This document shows, one piece after another, positions 11,267 through 21,884 of a stretch of DNA of 64,000 bases (within the stretch, counting starts at the first letter, position 1; the number at the start of each line of letters is the position of its first letter). The notes below the pieces were generated by a model. The model was not told the origin of the DNA and searched no databases. It saw nothing but the letters and a program-made list of their open reading frames with translations. The stretch is from Allomyces macrogynus ATCC 38327. Taxonomy: Eukaryota > Blastocladiomycota > Blastocladiomycetes > Blastocladiales > Blastocladiaceae. Both the position numbers and the translations under genes were made by a program. The DNA lies in NCBI GenBank assembly GCA_000151295.1, contig GG745344.1, positions 355,647 to 419,646 of the forward strand. Direction: 5' to 3'.

Positions 11267-13706
11267 GCTTGTCGGTCTTCTTGTCCTCGCCCATGAACCA
11301 CAGCGTCACATGCAACAGGTCGTTCTTGAGCTTGAGCGACCTGGGCATCTTCTGGCGAATGGGGTCCGACTCGGCGAGCATCGTCCCCGGGTCCCCGAGT
11401 GCGATCCCATAGTACCGCAGCCGGTCGGCGCGCTTGTTCTTGGCCAAGAACGCCGCGGGGCCCGCAAGGTCCGCGAGCGCCTTGGTCGCGGCCTCGACCT
11501 CGGCCACAGCCGCGTCGTGCGCAGTCTTGGCCGCCTTCACGGCCTCGAGCTGCACCGGAGTCGCGGCGGTCGGGTTCGCGGGCGCCTTGTTCTTGCTCTT
11601 GCCCTTCTTCTTGTTGCTGTCGGGCCTGATGCCCGCAGCCCCCTCGGCACGCCGGAGCGCCTCGAGCGCGGCCTGTGCAGCAGTTTCGGCCTTTTCGAGC
11701 CGCGCGCGCGCTGCTGGCAGCTCGCGGCGTGCGCGGTCCTGGGCCGCGTGGTACGCGGCGACCGCATCACTGACGCGCTTGCGCGCCATGACGGCCTTGG
11801 GCACGATCCGCGCGTCGAGGTCGCGCAGAGCCTCAAGCACTTTCCACACATTCTGTTCCGGCGTCGCCGCGACATCCAGATCGACGCGGACGGCGCGATG
11901 CGCGTCCTCGTCCTGCGAGACGCCCGGCTCGGAACCGTGCGCATCCGTGACCTCGTCGTCGTCAACGGCCTCGTGCGAGCTCAAAAACATCTTCACGGCC
12001 GGGATCACGTCCGAGTTGGCTGGGGTCAGTGTCGCGTGGGCGTCGCCGCGCGCGTAGAGCCGTTCGACGAGTGTGGCCAGCAGCGCGCCCTGGTTCTTGT
12101 GGTCGATTTTCCACGCGACAAACAGAATCCGCGCGGCCGGGTAGGCCTCGCGAATAGCGGCTACCAGGGCGTCGCGCATTTCGCGCGTGTGGTTGTTGCG
12201 GTCGGCAAACACGGCCTGCTTCTCGGCGAGCGCGTCGAGGATCGCCGAATGGAACCGTTCCCACCCGCCGCCGGCCGTCTTGGGTCCCGGCAGAGCCGCG
12301 AGCGCGTCGTTCTGGACGACGGCGATGCTCGGCACCAGCGCGTGTAGGACCGCCGAGACGGTCGACTTGCCGCACCCTTGCACGGCGACGGGGATCAGCA
12401 CCACTTTGTCCTGCCCGCGCGCGAGCGCCTGTACCTTCCCGACCTCGCTCGCGAGCCCGGACTCTGCCAGGAACGCGTCGCGCACGCGGAAAATACCTTG
12501 GTTCTGCTCGAACCCCTCAAACAGGGCCGGGTCCGCAATCACCTTTTGCTTGACCCATGCGACGTACTGGCGCGACAGTGTGTGCCGCGGCGGGCGCAGC
12601 TTGAAATCGACATTGGTCACGCGCTTCCCCTTGCTCGCCTTGACCGTGTCCTTGTACTGCTTGAGCACGGCGCGCGTCACTTCGCGCCACTCGCGGTAGA
12701 GCAAGTAGGGCTGGTCGTACTTGACCTTGAACTGCCGGTCTTTCCCGTCGACGACGCACCGCACGACCCACCCTTCAATGTCGCGGTCATCGGCGCCCGA
12801 CACGGCGACCTTGCGGTGCGTCGCCCAGAACGCGCTCGCCTCGTCCCAGGTCGCAAACGTTTCGTGGTGAACGACGCGCAGGCCAAACGCTTCCCCGACT
12901 TGGTGCACGGCAGCGACGGGCACTCCGCGCCACTCGACCGTGTTGTAGTTGAGCCCGTGCAGCCAGAGCCCGGACATTTCCGGCGGGTAAGGCAGGACGT
13001 GTTCCTCGAACGCGTCGTCTGTGAGTTCAAACACGGCCGTGCACTTGATGGCGTACAGGAATGCGGCAAAGTCGGCGCGCTTCAAACCCTTGGCGGCCAA
13101 ATGCGTATCGAGCCACTCGGCCCCCTTGGCCGCGTGCATCGACGCGAGCGAGTGCTTGGACGTGACGACCACCTCGGTCGCCGACACGGCCGCAATGAAC
13201 AAGATGCACCCGTTCTCCTTGACGCCGAGATGGAACGGGCCGGATGCGTGCTGCGCCAAGAACGCCGGCCGCGTCATGGCCGTCTCGCCGAGATTGAAAA
13301 ACTTGTCGTAGCCGCGCACGACAATCTCGTACTTGCCGTCGGGCGTCGCGCGCGTGAACAGACCGCGCGCGTAGGTCGGCAATCCAGGCTTCTTGTAGAG
13401 GTCCTCGCGCACCATTTTCCAGGACACGAGGTTGCCGTGCGACGGGAACGGCGTCGCGACGCACACGGTGCGCTTGCGCTTATCCTTGTCCTTGTCCTTA
13501 CCCTTGGAGGCAGGTTCGTCGGCAACTGCATCCGCCGCGATATCCACGTCGGCGTCACCGTCAGCATCAAGGTCGGCGTCCTTGGGCGGCGCGTCGCGCG
13601 TCTTGGCCATGCCGTGCAGCTCGCGCAGCGCCTGGTCGGCGCGCACGCGCTCGGCGGCCCAGTCGATGCCCGACGCCGGGAGCGTGATCTTGGGCGCCGA
13701 AGACAT
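10257..13706 (-). CDS. TRL1: Fungal-type trifunctional tRNA ligase (ligase, 5'-kinase, cyclic phosphodiesterase)
   Basis: Heals and seals exons in tRNA splicing, and in yeast also the HAC1 mRNA. 1149 aa from the ATG at 13706 (MSSAPKITLPASGID); the frame is open further upstream but lacks family sequence. The N-terminal adenylyltransferase domain has the nucleophile motif KENGCI (Lys163), preceded by RGYDKFFNLGE, and later nucleotidyltransferase motifs (EGWVVRC; KVKYDQPYLLYR). The kinase P-loop is VQGCGKST with Lys447. The phosphodiesterase has two HxT motifs, LLHVTLW (His799) and LHITYAL (His1105). Yeast Trl1 is 827 aa with its HxT histidines about 104 residues apart; here they are 306 apart, separated by a low-complexity Ala/Ser/Gly/Gln insert with an 11-residue Gln run. 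A charged Ala/Lys/Glu segment near residues 600-760 may be coiled coil. No intron is needed. Confidence 0.93.
11230..11266. repeat. CTG/CAG trinucleotide repeat encoding polyGln in tRNA ligase
   Basis: About eleven CTG units on the plus strand read as CAG (Gln) codons in the minus-strand ligase gene. They lie shortly after the first HxT motif. Pure repeats of this kind are prone to length change. Confidence 0.85.
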
Positions 13707-14630
13707 GGTTGTCGGCTGGTGATCTGCAGTGCGATCGGAGGTGCGAGGCGAGCGGTCAGTCGGGTCCTTCGAAAGCGCGTTCGAGCCGACGTCGGCAAGA
13801 ACGCCGGCCAGACTTGCACGGAACAATGGCTACGTACAGATCGAGGTGAACGAGCGACGGGATCACGTCGTCGAATCAAAGTCGTTGCGCGCTCAGGAGG
13901 CACGAACGGGGCCGAAAGGGGGCGGACACGACGCGTCGGTGGCGCGCGATATCGGCCGCGTTATAAGCGATCGGTTGGCAGTGCTGGACGTCTTCGTAAA
14001 TAACTTGTGGCAAGCACGAGCGAGCGACTTCGAGGACAGCTGGGAGCAGCGAGTTGGCCGAGTGCTTGCGAGTGCGATCTGCAGCTGGGACGCGCCAGTG
14101 CGTCACAGAGGCGTCAATCCAGTCGGACTTGGTTGGCAGCGTTGTCGACTCGACCGTGGCGTGATCGACGCCAGGGCACAACGACGGCGAGCTGCGACGG
14201 AGTGGATGCGTCAAGTCGCGCGTGGGATTGGTGGCGTGGTCGACAGGTGCTTGAATGGTCGTGATCGCGGCTGTGGTTGGTGCCCGAACAGTGAGCGACT
14301 TGGACGTGAGCAAGAGCGACCCCAATCCTTCACGCCGATAGTTGCACGGCCGCTGGCCACGCCGCGAAACTTCATGGATAAAGCAGCCGGGATATATACA
14401 AAACTGCGCATCGTGGTCCTACGGGCGCGTTCGCAAGGTGCAGCAGCAGCAGGACCAGGCACCAGGAGCCGCGACGGACGAAATGGCGACCCGAAGAAAA
14501 GTGCAAACGACACAAAAAAAAGAGCGACGGGACGTAGCACAGCGGCAGCAGCAGCGAGGGCAAATAGGGTAACAGATCAACCAAAAAATGGCCACCACTC
14601 GCCGCGTCCGCTCGAGCGCCGACAGGTCTC
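13707..14630. other. Upstream region of tRNA ligase / downstream of the CBS gene
   Basis: About 920 bp without a gene. On the minus strand a TATA-like word (rc of TTATAA) lies near 13961-13966, about 255 nt upstream of the ligase ATG, and a longer rc TATATA lies near 14392-14398. Open frames here are antisense or Arg-rich chance frames. Confidence 0.4.
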
Positions 14631-16005
14631 TCACAGCAGCACGCGCAGAATATCGGTCATGCTAACGACCGAGACCGGTGCCTGGAACTGCGGCGACGAC
14701 GGGTTCTGGTCAGTGCACCAGACGCGGTGCACGCGCATGACGAGTAAGATACGCATCACCTGAGCCAACGGTGCCGACGGCCCGACCTGGATGACAGGCA
14801 CGATATCCTTGCCGTCATTCTCGAGCATCTGCTTGGTCTTGACCTGGTTCACAAACTGCGCGCACGGCATGTCGAGCGTGCCGAGCCGCAAGTGGCGCAT
14901 CATGTGCTTCACGTCCGACGAGGAGATATTGCCGAGCAGGCGGCCTGCAGCATCGACGACAGCGACGGACGACATGCGCTGCTCGTGCATGGCGTGCAGC
15001 GCGTCAACGACGGGTTGGAAAGCCCTGACGTGCACGATCGGCTTTGGCTCGCACAAACGCAGGTCCTCGATGCGCAAGTGGACCAGATCGTTCCATGGGT
15101 GGTCCGTCTCGTGGTCGCTCAGGAATTGGATCATGTCGGACTGCGTCAGGATGCCGACGAGCGTCGCGGGGGTCACGGGCGTGGACGGGTCAGCGGGCGT
15201 GATCACGATGCGGTGCACACCCTTGGAGAAGATGTCCATGGCCTGCTCGAGCGTGGCCGTCGCGGGCAGCGTCATGAACGCGTCGCGCTCCGACAGATCT
15301 GGTCACGGGTCAAGGGGGGTCAGTCCTGCTCCTGGTAACACGTGCGATACAGACAAGCAGCGCGCAGTGTGATCACAGCAGTGGGAGCAGATACACACCA
15401 GCAATGCACGCCACCGAGACAGCGTGCGCGTCGCGGAGCCGCGCCATGACCTCGGCAAGCGCGAGTCCGTCGGGTTCGGTGCTCGCACTACTGCCAAAGC
15501 TCCACTTGCGCGTGCGGCGTACTGGATCCGACGACGCGGTAGTGCCCACCTCGTCTTCGTCGTCAGTCGCAGGACCTTGATCACCATTCACGCCGCCCTC
15601 GTCAGGCTCAAGCAGCGCAAGCGGGGCCACGTCGTCAGACCCGGCGGTCCCCGCCGTGGTACTGGCCGTCTCGTCGAGCTCGTCGTCGGCCAGCACGCCC
15701 GAGTCGACAGTCGAAGTGGATGGGCGCGTTGCGGTGATGGCGAGAATGTACTCGATCACATCGTGCATGGCGACCATGCCGACAAAGGCCGGCAGCGACG
15801 CGTCGTAGACAGGCGCGGCATTGATGTTGTGGCGAACCAGGACGTCGAGCGCTACTTCCACGGGCACATCGGCCGAGACGGTGACAACGTGCGGTTTGAT
15901 GCCGGGCGCGCGGTACCGCTTCTTGAGCGCATCGGTGACAGAGTACTTGGCCCACGCGGCGCGCAAAACGGCGTGCTGCTCGGGCGTGAAGAGCAGGCCG
16001 CTCAT
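14631..16005 (-). CDS. Protein with four CBS domains (Bateman modules; SNF4/AMPK-gamma-like architecture)
   Basis: Two exons, 16005-15399 and 15298-14631, with a 100-nt intron (GTGTGT donor, CAG acceptor, phase 1), give 424 aa. CBS1 lies around residues 38-92 (NINAAPVYDASLPAFVGMVA). An acidic, Ser/Thr-rich linker follows. CBS2 lies near 205-265 (LVGILTQSDMIQFL), CBS3 near 275-335 (MSSVAVVDAAGRLLGNISS) and CBS4 near 345-424 (MRVHRVWCTDQ). Paired CBS domains bind adenine nucleotides or related ligands. Four of them in one chain without other domains is the layout of AMPK gamma/SNF4, but length and linker differ, so the subunit role is only a possibility. It is divergent from TBCC across 202 bp. 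Confidence 0.85.
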
Positions 16006-16207
16006 GGTTGCTGTGCGGCGGGTTGGGTGGGGTGATCCGGGGCAGTTGGCGTGGTTGTGCCGGGGTCGGACGCTGCCAGCTATCGAGCGGCCGGTGTTGA
16101 TTGCTGCATGTACGACGCGTCGCTAAGGGTTGGCGTCGTGGCTGAACAAACGTTGTGTCTTGGCTCTCCTTTCGTTGGTGGTTCGAACCCTCTCGACCAC
16201 CAACAAA
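16006..16207. promoter_or_regulatory. Short divergent promoter between the CBS gene and TBCC
   Basis: Only 202 bp separate the two start codons, so both promoters must lie here or within the genes. No TATA box is evident. A palindromic GGTTCGAACC lies at 16185-16194, just upstream of the TBCC ATG. Confidence 0.5.
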
Positions 16208-17290
16208 ATGTCAGCGACCGACCTTGCGCAAGAGTTCTCCACGGCATTTACGGCATTCCAAGAACGCGCGGTGGGCGACCTCGCTGCTGCCGACAGCCAT
16301 GACGCCGCCGCGCTCGACGCCGTGCACCGCGCGTGCGTCGCCATGGACCAAAAAGTGACTGAAGCGGCACAGCTCTACTTGCCGCCCTACGATCTCGCCA
16401 AGTACCAGGCTACCATCAAGACACTCATTGCGCAAGTTGAGAGCAAGCGCGCGGCCGCGCGCGCGACCAAGAAGTTTACCTTCAAGTCGCGCAAAAAGCT
16501 TGGTCACCACGGCGCCAAGCATGTCGCTGCCGCTGCTGCTCCGGCTCCTGCCCCCGTCGCGGCCCCCGCACCTGTCAACAACTACTCGGCCGACACGACC
16601 GATGTGGTCGCCGACGTAGCCGACACGCACCGCGTGCACGTGACGCAGGCCGACATGCCGCGCGACGTGGCCATTTCCGACATTGCGCGGTCGGTCGTCG
16701 TGATTGGCGCCGCAGGGCGGCAGCGCGTCGGTGCCGTGCACCTGAGCCGTGTCGTGAACTCTGTCATTGCCGTGGTCGCGCCGGTCGACGGCAGTTTGCT
16801 CGTCGAGGGTCTGCGCGACTCGGTCCTGATTGTCGCTGGGTGCCGGCAGCTGCGCGTGCACGAGGCACACAATGCGCGGCTCGTTGCGTACACAGTCTCG
16901 GACCCGATCATTGAGGACTCGGACGGCGTGGTCGCGGTCGCGTCGGTGCCGGCGGCGGACGAGCTGGGTGCGCTCGTACCCGGGGTGGAGGTACTTGGCT
17001 TTGACTGATGCCATGATTGGGTGGACAACGATTGACAACTGGGGTGCTCATAGAATATCACGGCGCACGACAACCACGTACACGGCATCAAGGACTTTCA
17101 CTGGCTCGCATCCGACCGTCCGAGCCCGCACTGGCACTCGCTGCAGGACGACGACGAGACGGCCATGCGAGTCCAGGCCGCAGTCGCTAATGTCGCACGC
17201 GCGCTCTATGGTGGCGAGGAGGTGGCCACGGAGCTCGACGAGGCTGTCATTGACGAGCTGCGCGCGTGCTTGCCGCCGGCTCAGGAGTAA
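16208..17290 (+). CDS. TBCC: Tubulin-folding cofactor C (TBCC-domain protein)
   Basis: Cofactor C acts in the tubulin-folding supercomplex, stimulating GTP hydrolysis by beta-tubulin so the alpha/beta dimer is released. Exons 16208-16990 and 17054-17290 are joined across a 63-nt intron (GTACTT donor, TAG acceptor, phase 0), giving 339 aa. Residues 1-100 form a helical N-terminal region like the spectrin-like domain of TBCC. An Ala/Pro linker follows, then the C-CAP/cofactor C beta-helix from about residue 145. The catalytic-type QLR motif is present (CRQLRVHEAHNARL). Exon 2 supplies the conserved DFHWL block (IKDFHWLASDRPSPHW), which supports the splice. Without splicing the frame would end at 17008 and lose that block. 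Starts at the first ATG after a divergent promoter. Confidence 0.92.
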
Positions 17291-17766
17291 AGATGGGCCG
17301 ACCACCACGGGAATCAAAGTATTGATCATGCACGGCGCACTGGCACGAAACGACGCCGGGTGCAGAAGCGAAGAGGGATATCCATAATGTGCGATAGAAG
17401 ATTCAGTTTTGACGCTGAGCGGTCTGCTATTTTCGCAGCCAAGCTCTGAGATGGGTACAGGTCGCCTCTTTTCGCCGCTCCACATCGTGCGACCAGCACC
17501 ATCCTCCCCTTTTGCTCCACGACACGTCGGCGCGAGTTTTGGTGGCGGCTGCAAGGAAATACCAAGATGAGATGCCCGCCGGCGTTTGCACCCGGCACGC
17601 ACTTCACGTGAATTGCACGACGGGGCAAGAAGGGCCTCACCGCACCTCCTTGGCTCCATTTGCTCGTGCTCGACCTCTCCGCACTCAACCGCTTCACGAC
17701 AACGTCCACCACCCATTGCCGCACCAACTTGCAGACCAGCAGCAATTGCACACTTGCACCAGCATC
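17291..17766. other. Intergenic region upstream of ECO1
   Basis: About 476 bp holding the TBCC 3'UTR and ECO1 promoter. No convincing gene or repeat is visible; the open frame that enters ECO1 from 17512 lacks family sequence upstream of the chosen ATG. Confidence 0.4.
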
Positions 17767-19066
17767 ATGTCCATGTTTACTTCCGACCAGCATGCATCGC
17801 CGGCACCGTCCGCCGTCCCGGCCACGCCCACCGTTGTGCGCACCTACGCGGGCAGGCGGTCACGGACATCTGCCGGCGCCAGTACACCTGCTAGTCCCGC
17901 CGACCCAGACTCGTTCCGGTGCCAGTCGGCCGTGCGCGTCGCACTCAGCAATCTAGGCTCGTCGGGCACGCCGACCGCGGACGTGCCTGTCGTGAGGAGA
18001 GTCGATTCCGCACTGGGTTGGCCGTTAACAGCGACATCCGATGACAAGCTTGCCGCCCCTGCCCGCCGTCATTCGACCGGAGCGGACTCTGAGCAGACGC
18101 CAACGCGCACCCGCGAGCCAGCATCAACGAAAGCGTCGCCGTCAAGGCCAACCGTGGCCGCAGACCCACCACCCTCGACTACCACATCGTCTACCCCAAC
18201 TACAACCAAGAAGCGCGTGCGCGGCCCGCTCGACCAGTTTTTCCTTGCGACGGCCAAGCGGCCCGCACGTGCTACATCGTCGTCATCCTCTTCAACGAGT
18301 CCTTCGGCTCCAACTGCGCCGAGAGCCGATGCGGCAGGCGCGCGCGCCTCGCAGCTGCACCAGATGCGGCTCGATTTCGGCCAGCGCGGCCAGGGTGCGC
18401 GCGAGTGCCGCGAGTGCGGCATGAGTTATGTCGCGACCGACGAAAAGGACCGCAAGTTGCACGACCGGCACCATGCGCAGGCCGTGCGTGGGATCGAGTA
18501 TCCGGTGTGGTTTCTCCATCGCCCCCTCCGCACCGTCCCTGGTTCGTCGACCTAACCTCCGCCTCTCTCTGCAGGGCTACAAGAACGACCGCGTAGTCTG
18601 GTCGCACGACGACGCGCGGCTCGTCGCAACCACCTGGCCACCCTCGTCCTCTGCACTCGCGACCAAGCTCCGTTCCGTCGTCGCGCACACCGACCGCGTC
18701 CTCGGCGCTGTCGACCACGTCCTTGAACCGGGCCATGCCGTTGTCGTTTACATCCGCGGCAGAGTCGTCTCCGGCGTGTGTGTCGCCGAACCGCGCAGCG
18801 TTGCGTTCCCGGCCACGGCCGACGGGACCGCATACGACCGCGCGCGGCCGGTTGAGGCCAAGTTTGCCGGGATCGCGCGCGTGTGGGTCGACAGCAAGTC
18901 TCGCCGCCAGGGGGTCGCGACTCGGTTGCTGGACGCGGTCGCGGAGGCGGTTGGCGCGGATGAGGGACGCGCGAGGGTCGCGTTCTCGGCACCGACGACG
19001 GCCGGGTGGGCGCTCGCGCGCAGCTATACTGGTGACGAAGACGAGGTGCTCGTGTACGACGATTGA
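17767..19066 (+). CDS. ECO1: Cohesin N-acetyltransferase (ECO1/ESCO family)
   Basis: Acetylates the cohesin subunit Smc3 during S phase to establish sister-chromatid cohesion. Exons 17767-18504 and 18575-19066 flank a 70-nt intron (GTGTGG donor, CTAAC branch site, CAG acceptor, phase 0), giving 409 aa. The N-terminal 150 residues are disordered and Ser/Pro/Thr-rich, with a PIP-box-like stretch KKRVRGPLDQFFLATAKRP that would bind PCNA. A C2H2 zinc finger follows at about residues 217-239 (CRECGMSYVA, then HDRHH). After the junction come GYKNDRVVW, the acetyl-CoA site RRQGVATRLL and the C-terminal AFSAPTTAGWALARSY. These match the ESCO family in order. Length is typical for longer ESCO proteins with a disordered tail. 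Confidence 0.93.
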
Positions 19067-21884
19067 GCGCGGACGCTGGCGTTATGGCTGCGCCAATCGC
19101 ATCCACCGACACCGCCATTCCTACCGATCCGTCGGACCGCGTGACGACGACCAGGCCATGCCCTTGCGTCAAACGCGTCTCTCGCTTGGAGGGACATGTT
19201 TCGAAACGATCATGGGTGCATTGGCACGGTCGGAATAAAGTTGGAAAGACAACGTCTTACAACATCTCGCATAAATTTCATTTGGTGGGCGCTCGTCTGG
19301 GGGTCGAGTTTTTCCAGAGATTTTCAAGCACAGCGCATCTCCGCGCATCTCTTGTGCAGTTTTGCGACGCCTCGCGAGCGGCTGGCCGCTGCGGTCTTTT
19401 CTCCTCTTCTTCCTTGGTCCTTCTCTCCAAGCCCGTTCGCGGTCCCCAGTCTGCTCTCAACCGCTCGATACCGCACGCCGTCCTCGGCACAGTGCCCGAC
19501 CACGACCGACCAACCGCTGCAGCTTGCCGCCGGCGCGACGCGCACCTCCGCCCCGAACCCGTGCGTCGACCTCGACGCGACGGATCCTGCCGAGCAGCCG
19601 ACCGCCCACGTTCGCAGCCGCTCTCGACCCGCCACGCACGCGCACGGCGCACCTGTCTCCGCGTGGTACGTTCGACGACGTCCAACGGCACACGACGAGC
19701 TCGCGACCGGCGCGCGCGGTGGTAGTGGGGTGCTGGCACCGCCGCTCGCTGTTCCCGCGAGAACGCCTCCTGCATTCGCGGCATCCCTCCACCTTTGCTG
19801 GTCCGCGGGTGGGCCCGACCGGTTGTGACAAGCGCTCCATCCCGCCTTGTGCTCGGTCAGCACACAGAGCGCCGGGTGCACACAGAGCGAATCGCGCGTG
19901 GTTTGGTTGGGAAAACGATGACTTGGCGCAATTTGACTGACTCGACTGGCGGCCTGTCCATCGCAGATCACAATTTCACAACTTGGACCCATTTCGCGCG
20001 ACCAGCACGCGATCTCAACCAATGTGCGCATTTTTTTCTATTTCTTGCTTTGCTTTGAATTTTTTTTTCTTGTCTTCTTGCCTCCTCCTCCCGCGCGTGC
20101 ACGCCCGCGCCGACCGCGCCGACACGACCTGACCGGCGCTGAGCGTGCCGCGGGCATGACCCATCGCTGCGGCAGCCCGTACGTCCCGCAAAAGCAGCTC
20201 GCTGCAAGGTCGAACCGAATCCGTACGTGCGCAAACCGCGGCCGCTCGCGCCGGCGCCGTGCGGACCGGATCCGCAACGCCCCCCTCTCCCGCTGGCACG
20301 TCGGCTCCGTGCCGGTGCGTGTCAATATTGCTCGCGTGCGCTTGCGCCGGTGGAAGCATCGCGTTGCACGGGACGGGGAGCGCCCGCATGGTCTGTGCAC
20401 GCGTCAACACGCCGGCGGCGTGCAGCACCGGTCCATTGCAGCAACGCCATGGTGCGTCGGCGCGTGCTTGTGTGACGGCTGCGTTTTGCCACGTCGCCAC
20501 GGTGCGGACACGCATGCTTCTGCATTCTCGCCCATCCGTGCCCTCGCTTGACCGCGCGCGCGCGCGCTCGGCTTCGCTCATGGCGCACTCGAGCGCGGGG
20601 GCTTCGTTTGTGGGATGGCTCCACGCGTCGCAACGGCGAGCGTCTGCCGACACGCTGGCTGGCCGCAGTGCACGCGGGTTTGGCAGTACGGGGGCAGCCG
20701 TTGCCGCCGCGGGGGTCTGGCCCAGTCGCGATTGCACGTCCAGACTCGCAGAGGTCGCGCTTTGCTGCCTCGGTCGGCAAATGAAATATCGCGGCGCATG
20801 GCGCGTGCACGGCCATGCAGATCACCGCAGCCATGCTCCCTGCCCATTGCACCGCATATGAGTCGCGCGCACTGGATCATAGCCGGCCGAGGTCGGTTGC
20901 GGACACCGGGTGCGTGGTGCCGTGCGGCTTTTTCTATCGCGTGTTTGCTCGCACGGTCTCCGCGGACGAGGTGGTGAGGGAGCAGCAGCAGGAGCAGGCG
21001 GCGCGCCGTTGTCGCGGCGGCCGCGAACGCGCTCGGAATTCGATCATGGGACGCGCCGCGCGCTGCGACAGCACGGGCGACATGAGTGATGGTGCCGACG
21101 GTGCTCGTTTGCGACCACGTCCGTTCCATGGCCGACAGGAATTCGGCTCGCTCGGCGCTCGGCGTGCTATTTAGGCGCGGTGGCCGGGTGGTCGCGCACC
21201 TCTCTCTCTCCATTCCCTGTCGCTCTTCTGTTCGTTTTTTTGTGTTCGTTGATCGTTGCAGCTCCTTGCGCGTGCAGTGCACGCCAACACGCGCTCGGCG
21301 ACAACGACGGCTGCTCACCGCTTGCTTCTCCCTGCCGCGTCCACGGTGTAGACCCTGCAGCGCCGGCCGCTCGGAACGCACACCGCCCGTGTGTGCCGCG
21401 CGTTTGCCCTCGCGCTCTCCATCGCTTCTATCTCGCGCGCTCGCCCTTTCATTGCTCGGGGGAGGAGGCTTGATAGGTGCGTTTCCTCGTCCCAGCGCCG
21501 TGGGAGCCGCGCTCTCCAGGATCCCATGCTGATTCTCCCGTGCCCCACCAGTCACCGCTGCACCAACGGCAGTTGCCCGCGCGTGCCTGCCCATCTCTTT
21601 CCGCCCGCGTGCTTGGTGATCATCGCGCTCGCCTGCCCGTAAATACCTGCCCTTGTCGTCGCCGACGTGCGCACGAAATCCTGCGTGCGGCCAGCGATCG
21701 TCGTCGATCGTCGTCGCGCCGGACGCGTGCCCTCGGTCCATACGACGTGTCGCGTGCCTGCCGACCGCGCTGCCCTTGTCGCGCACGCGCGCACGTACGA
21801 GCCGCGCATACTTAATGGCGCACACCCCGCCGGCGACAGCGTCCCGTCCCTGCCGCCGCCCCTGCCGTTTCTATTCCGCGCGCC
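19067..21884. other. Long intergenic region upstream of the phosphatase gene
   Basis: About 2.8 kb without a supported gene. Frames up to 415 aa occur on the minus strand (20578-21825) but are Arg/Ala-rich, lack domains and look like GC-driven chance frames. The region must hold the 3'UTR of ECO1 and the promoter and 5'UTR of the phosphatase. No tRNA, snoRNA or terminal repeat was found by eye. Confidence 0.4.

Noticed and set aside
12378..14003. 541-aa open frame on the plus strand
   Set aside because: It is antisense to the tRNA ligase, Arg/His/Val-rich, with no domain; open because of high GC in the real gene.
16180..16205. Sequence GGTTCGAACCC resembling a tRNA B box
   Set aside because: It is a palindrome just before the TBCC start codon. 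There is no A box at the right distance, no acceptor or anticodon stem, and the T-arm does not pair.
20578..21825. 415-aa minus-strand frame in the gap before the phosphatase gene
   Set aside because: Arg/Ala/His-rich composition, no domain or motif, overlapping similar frames on the other strand; consistent with chance in GC-rich DNA.
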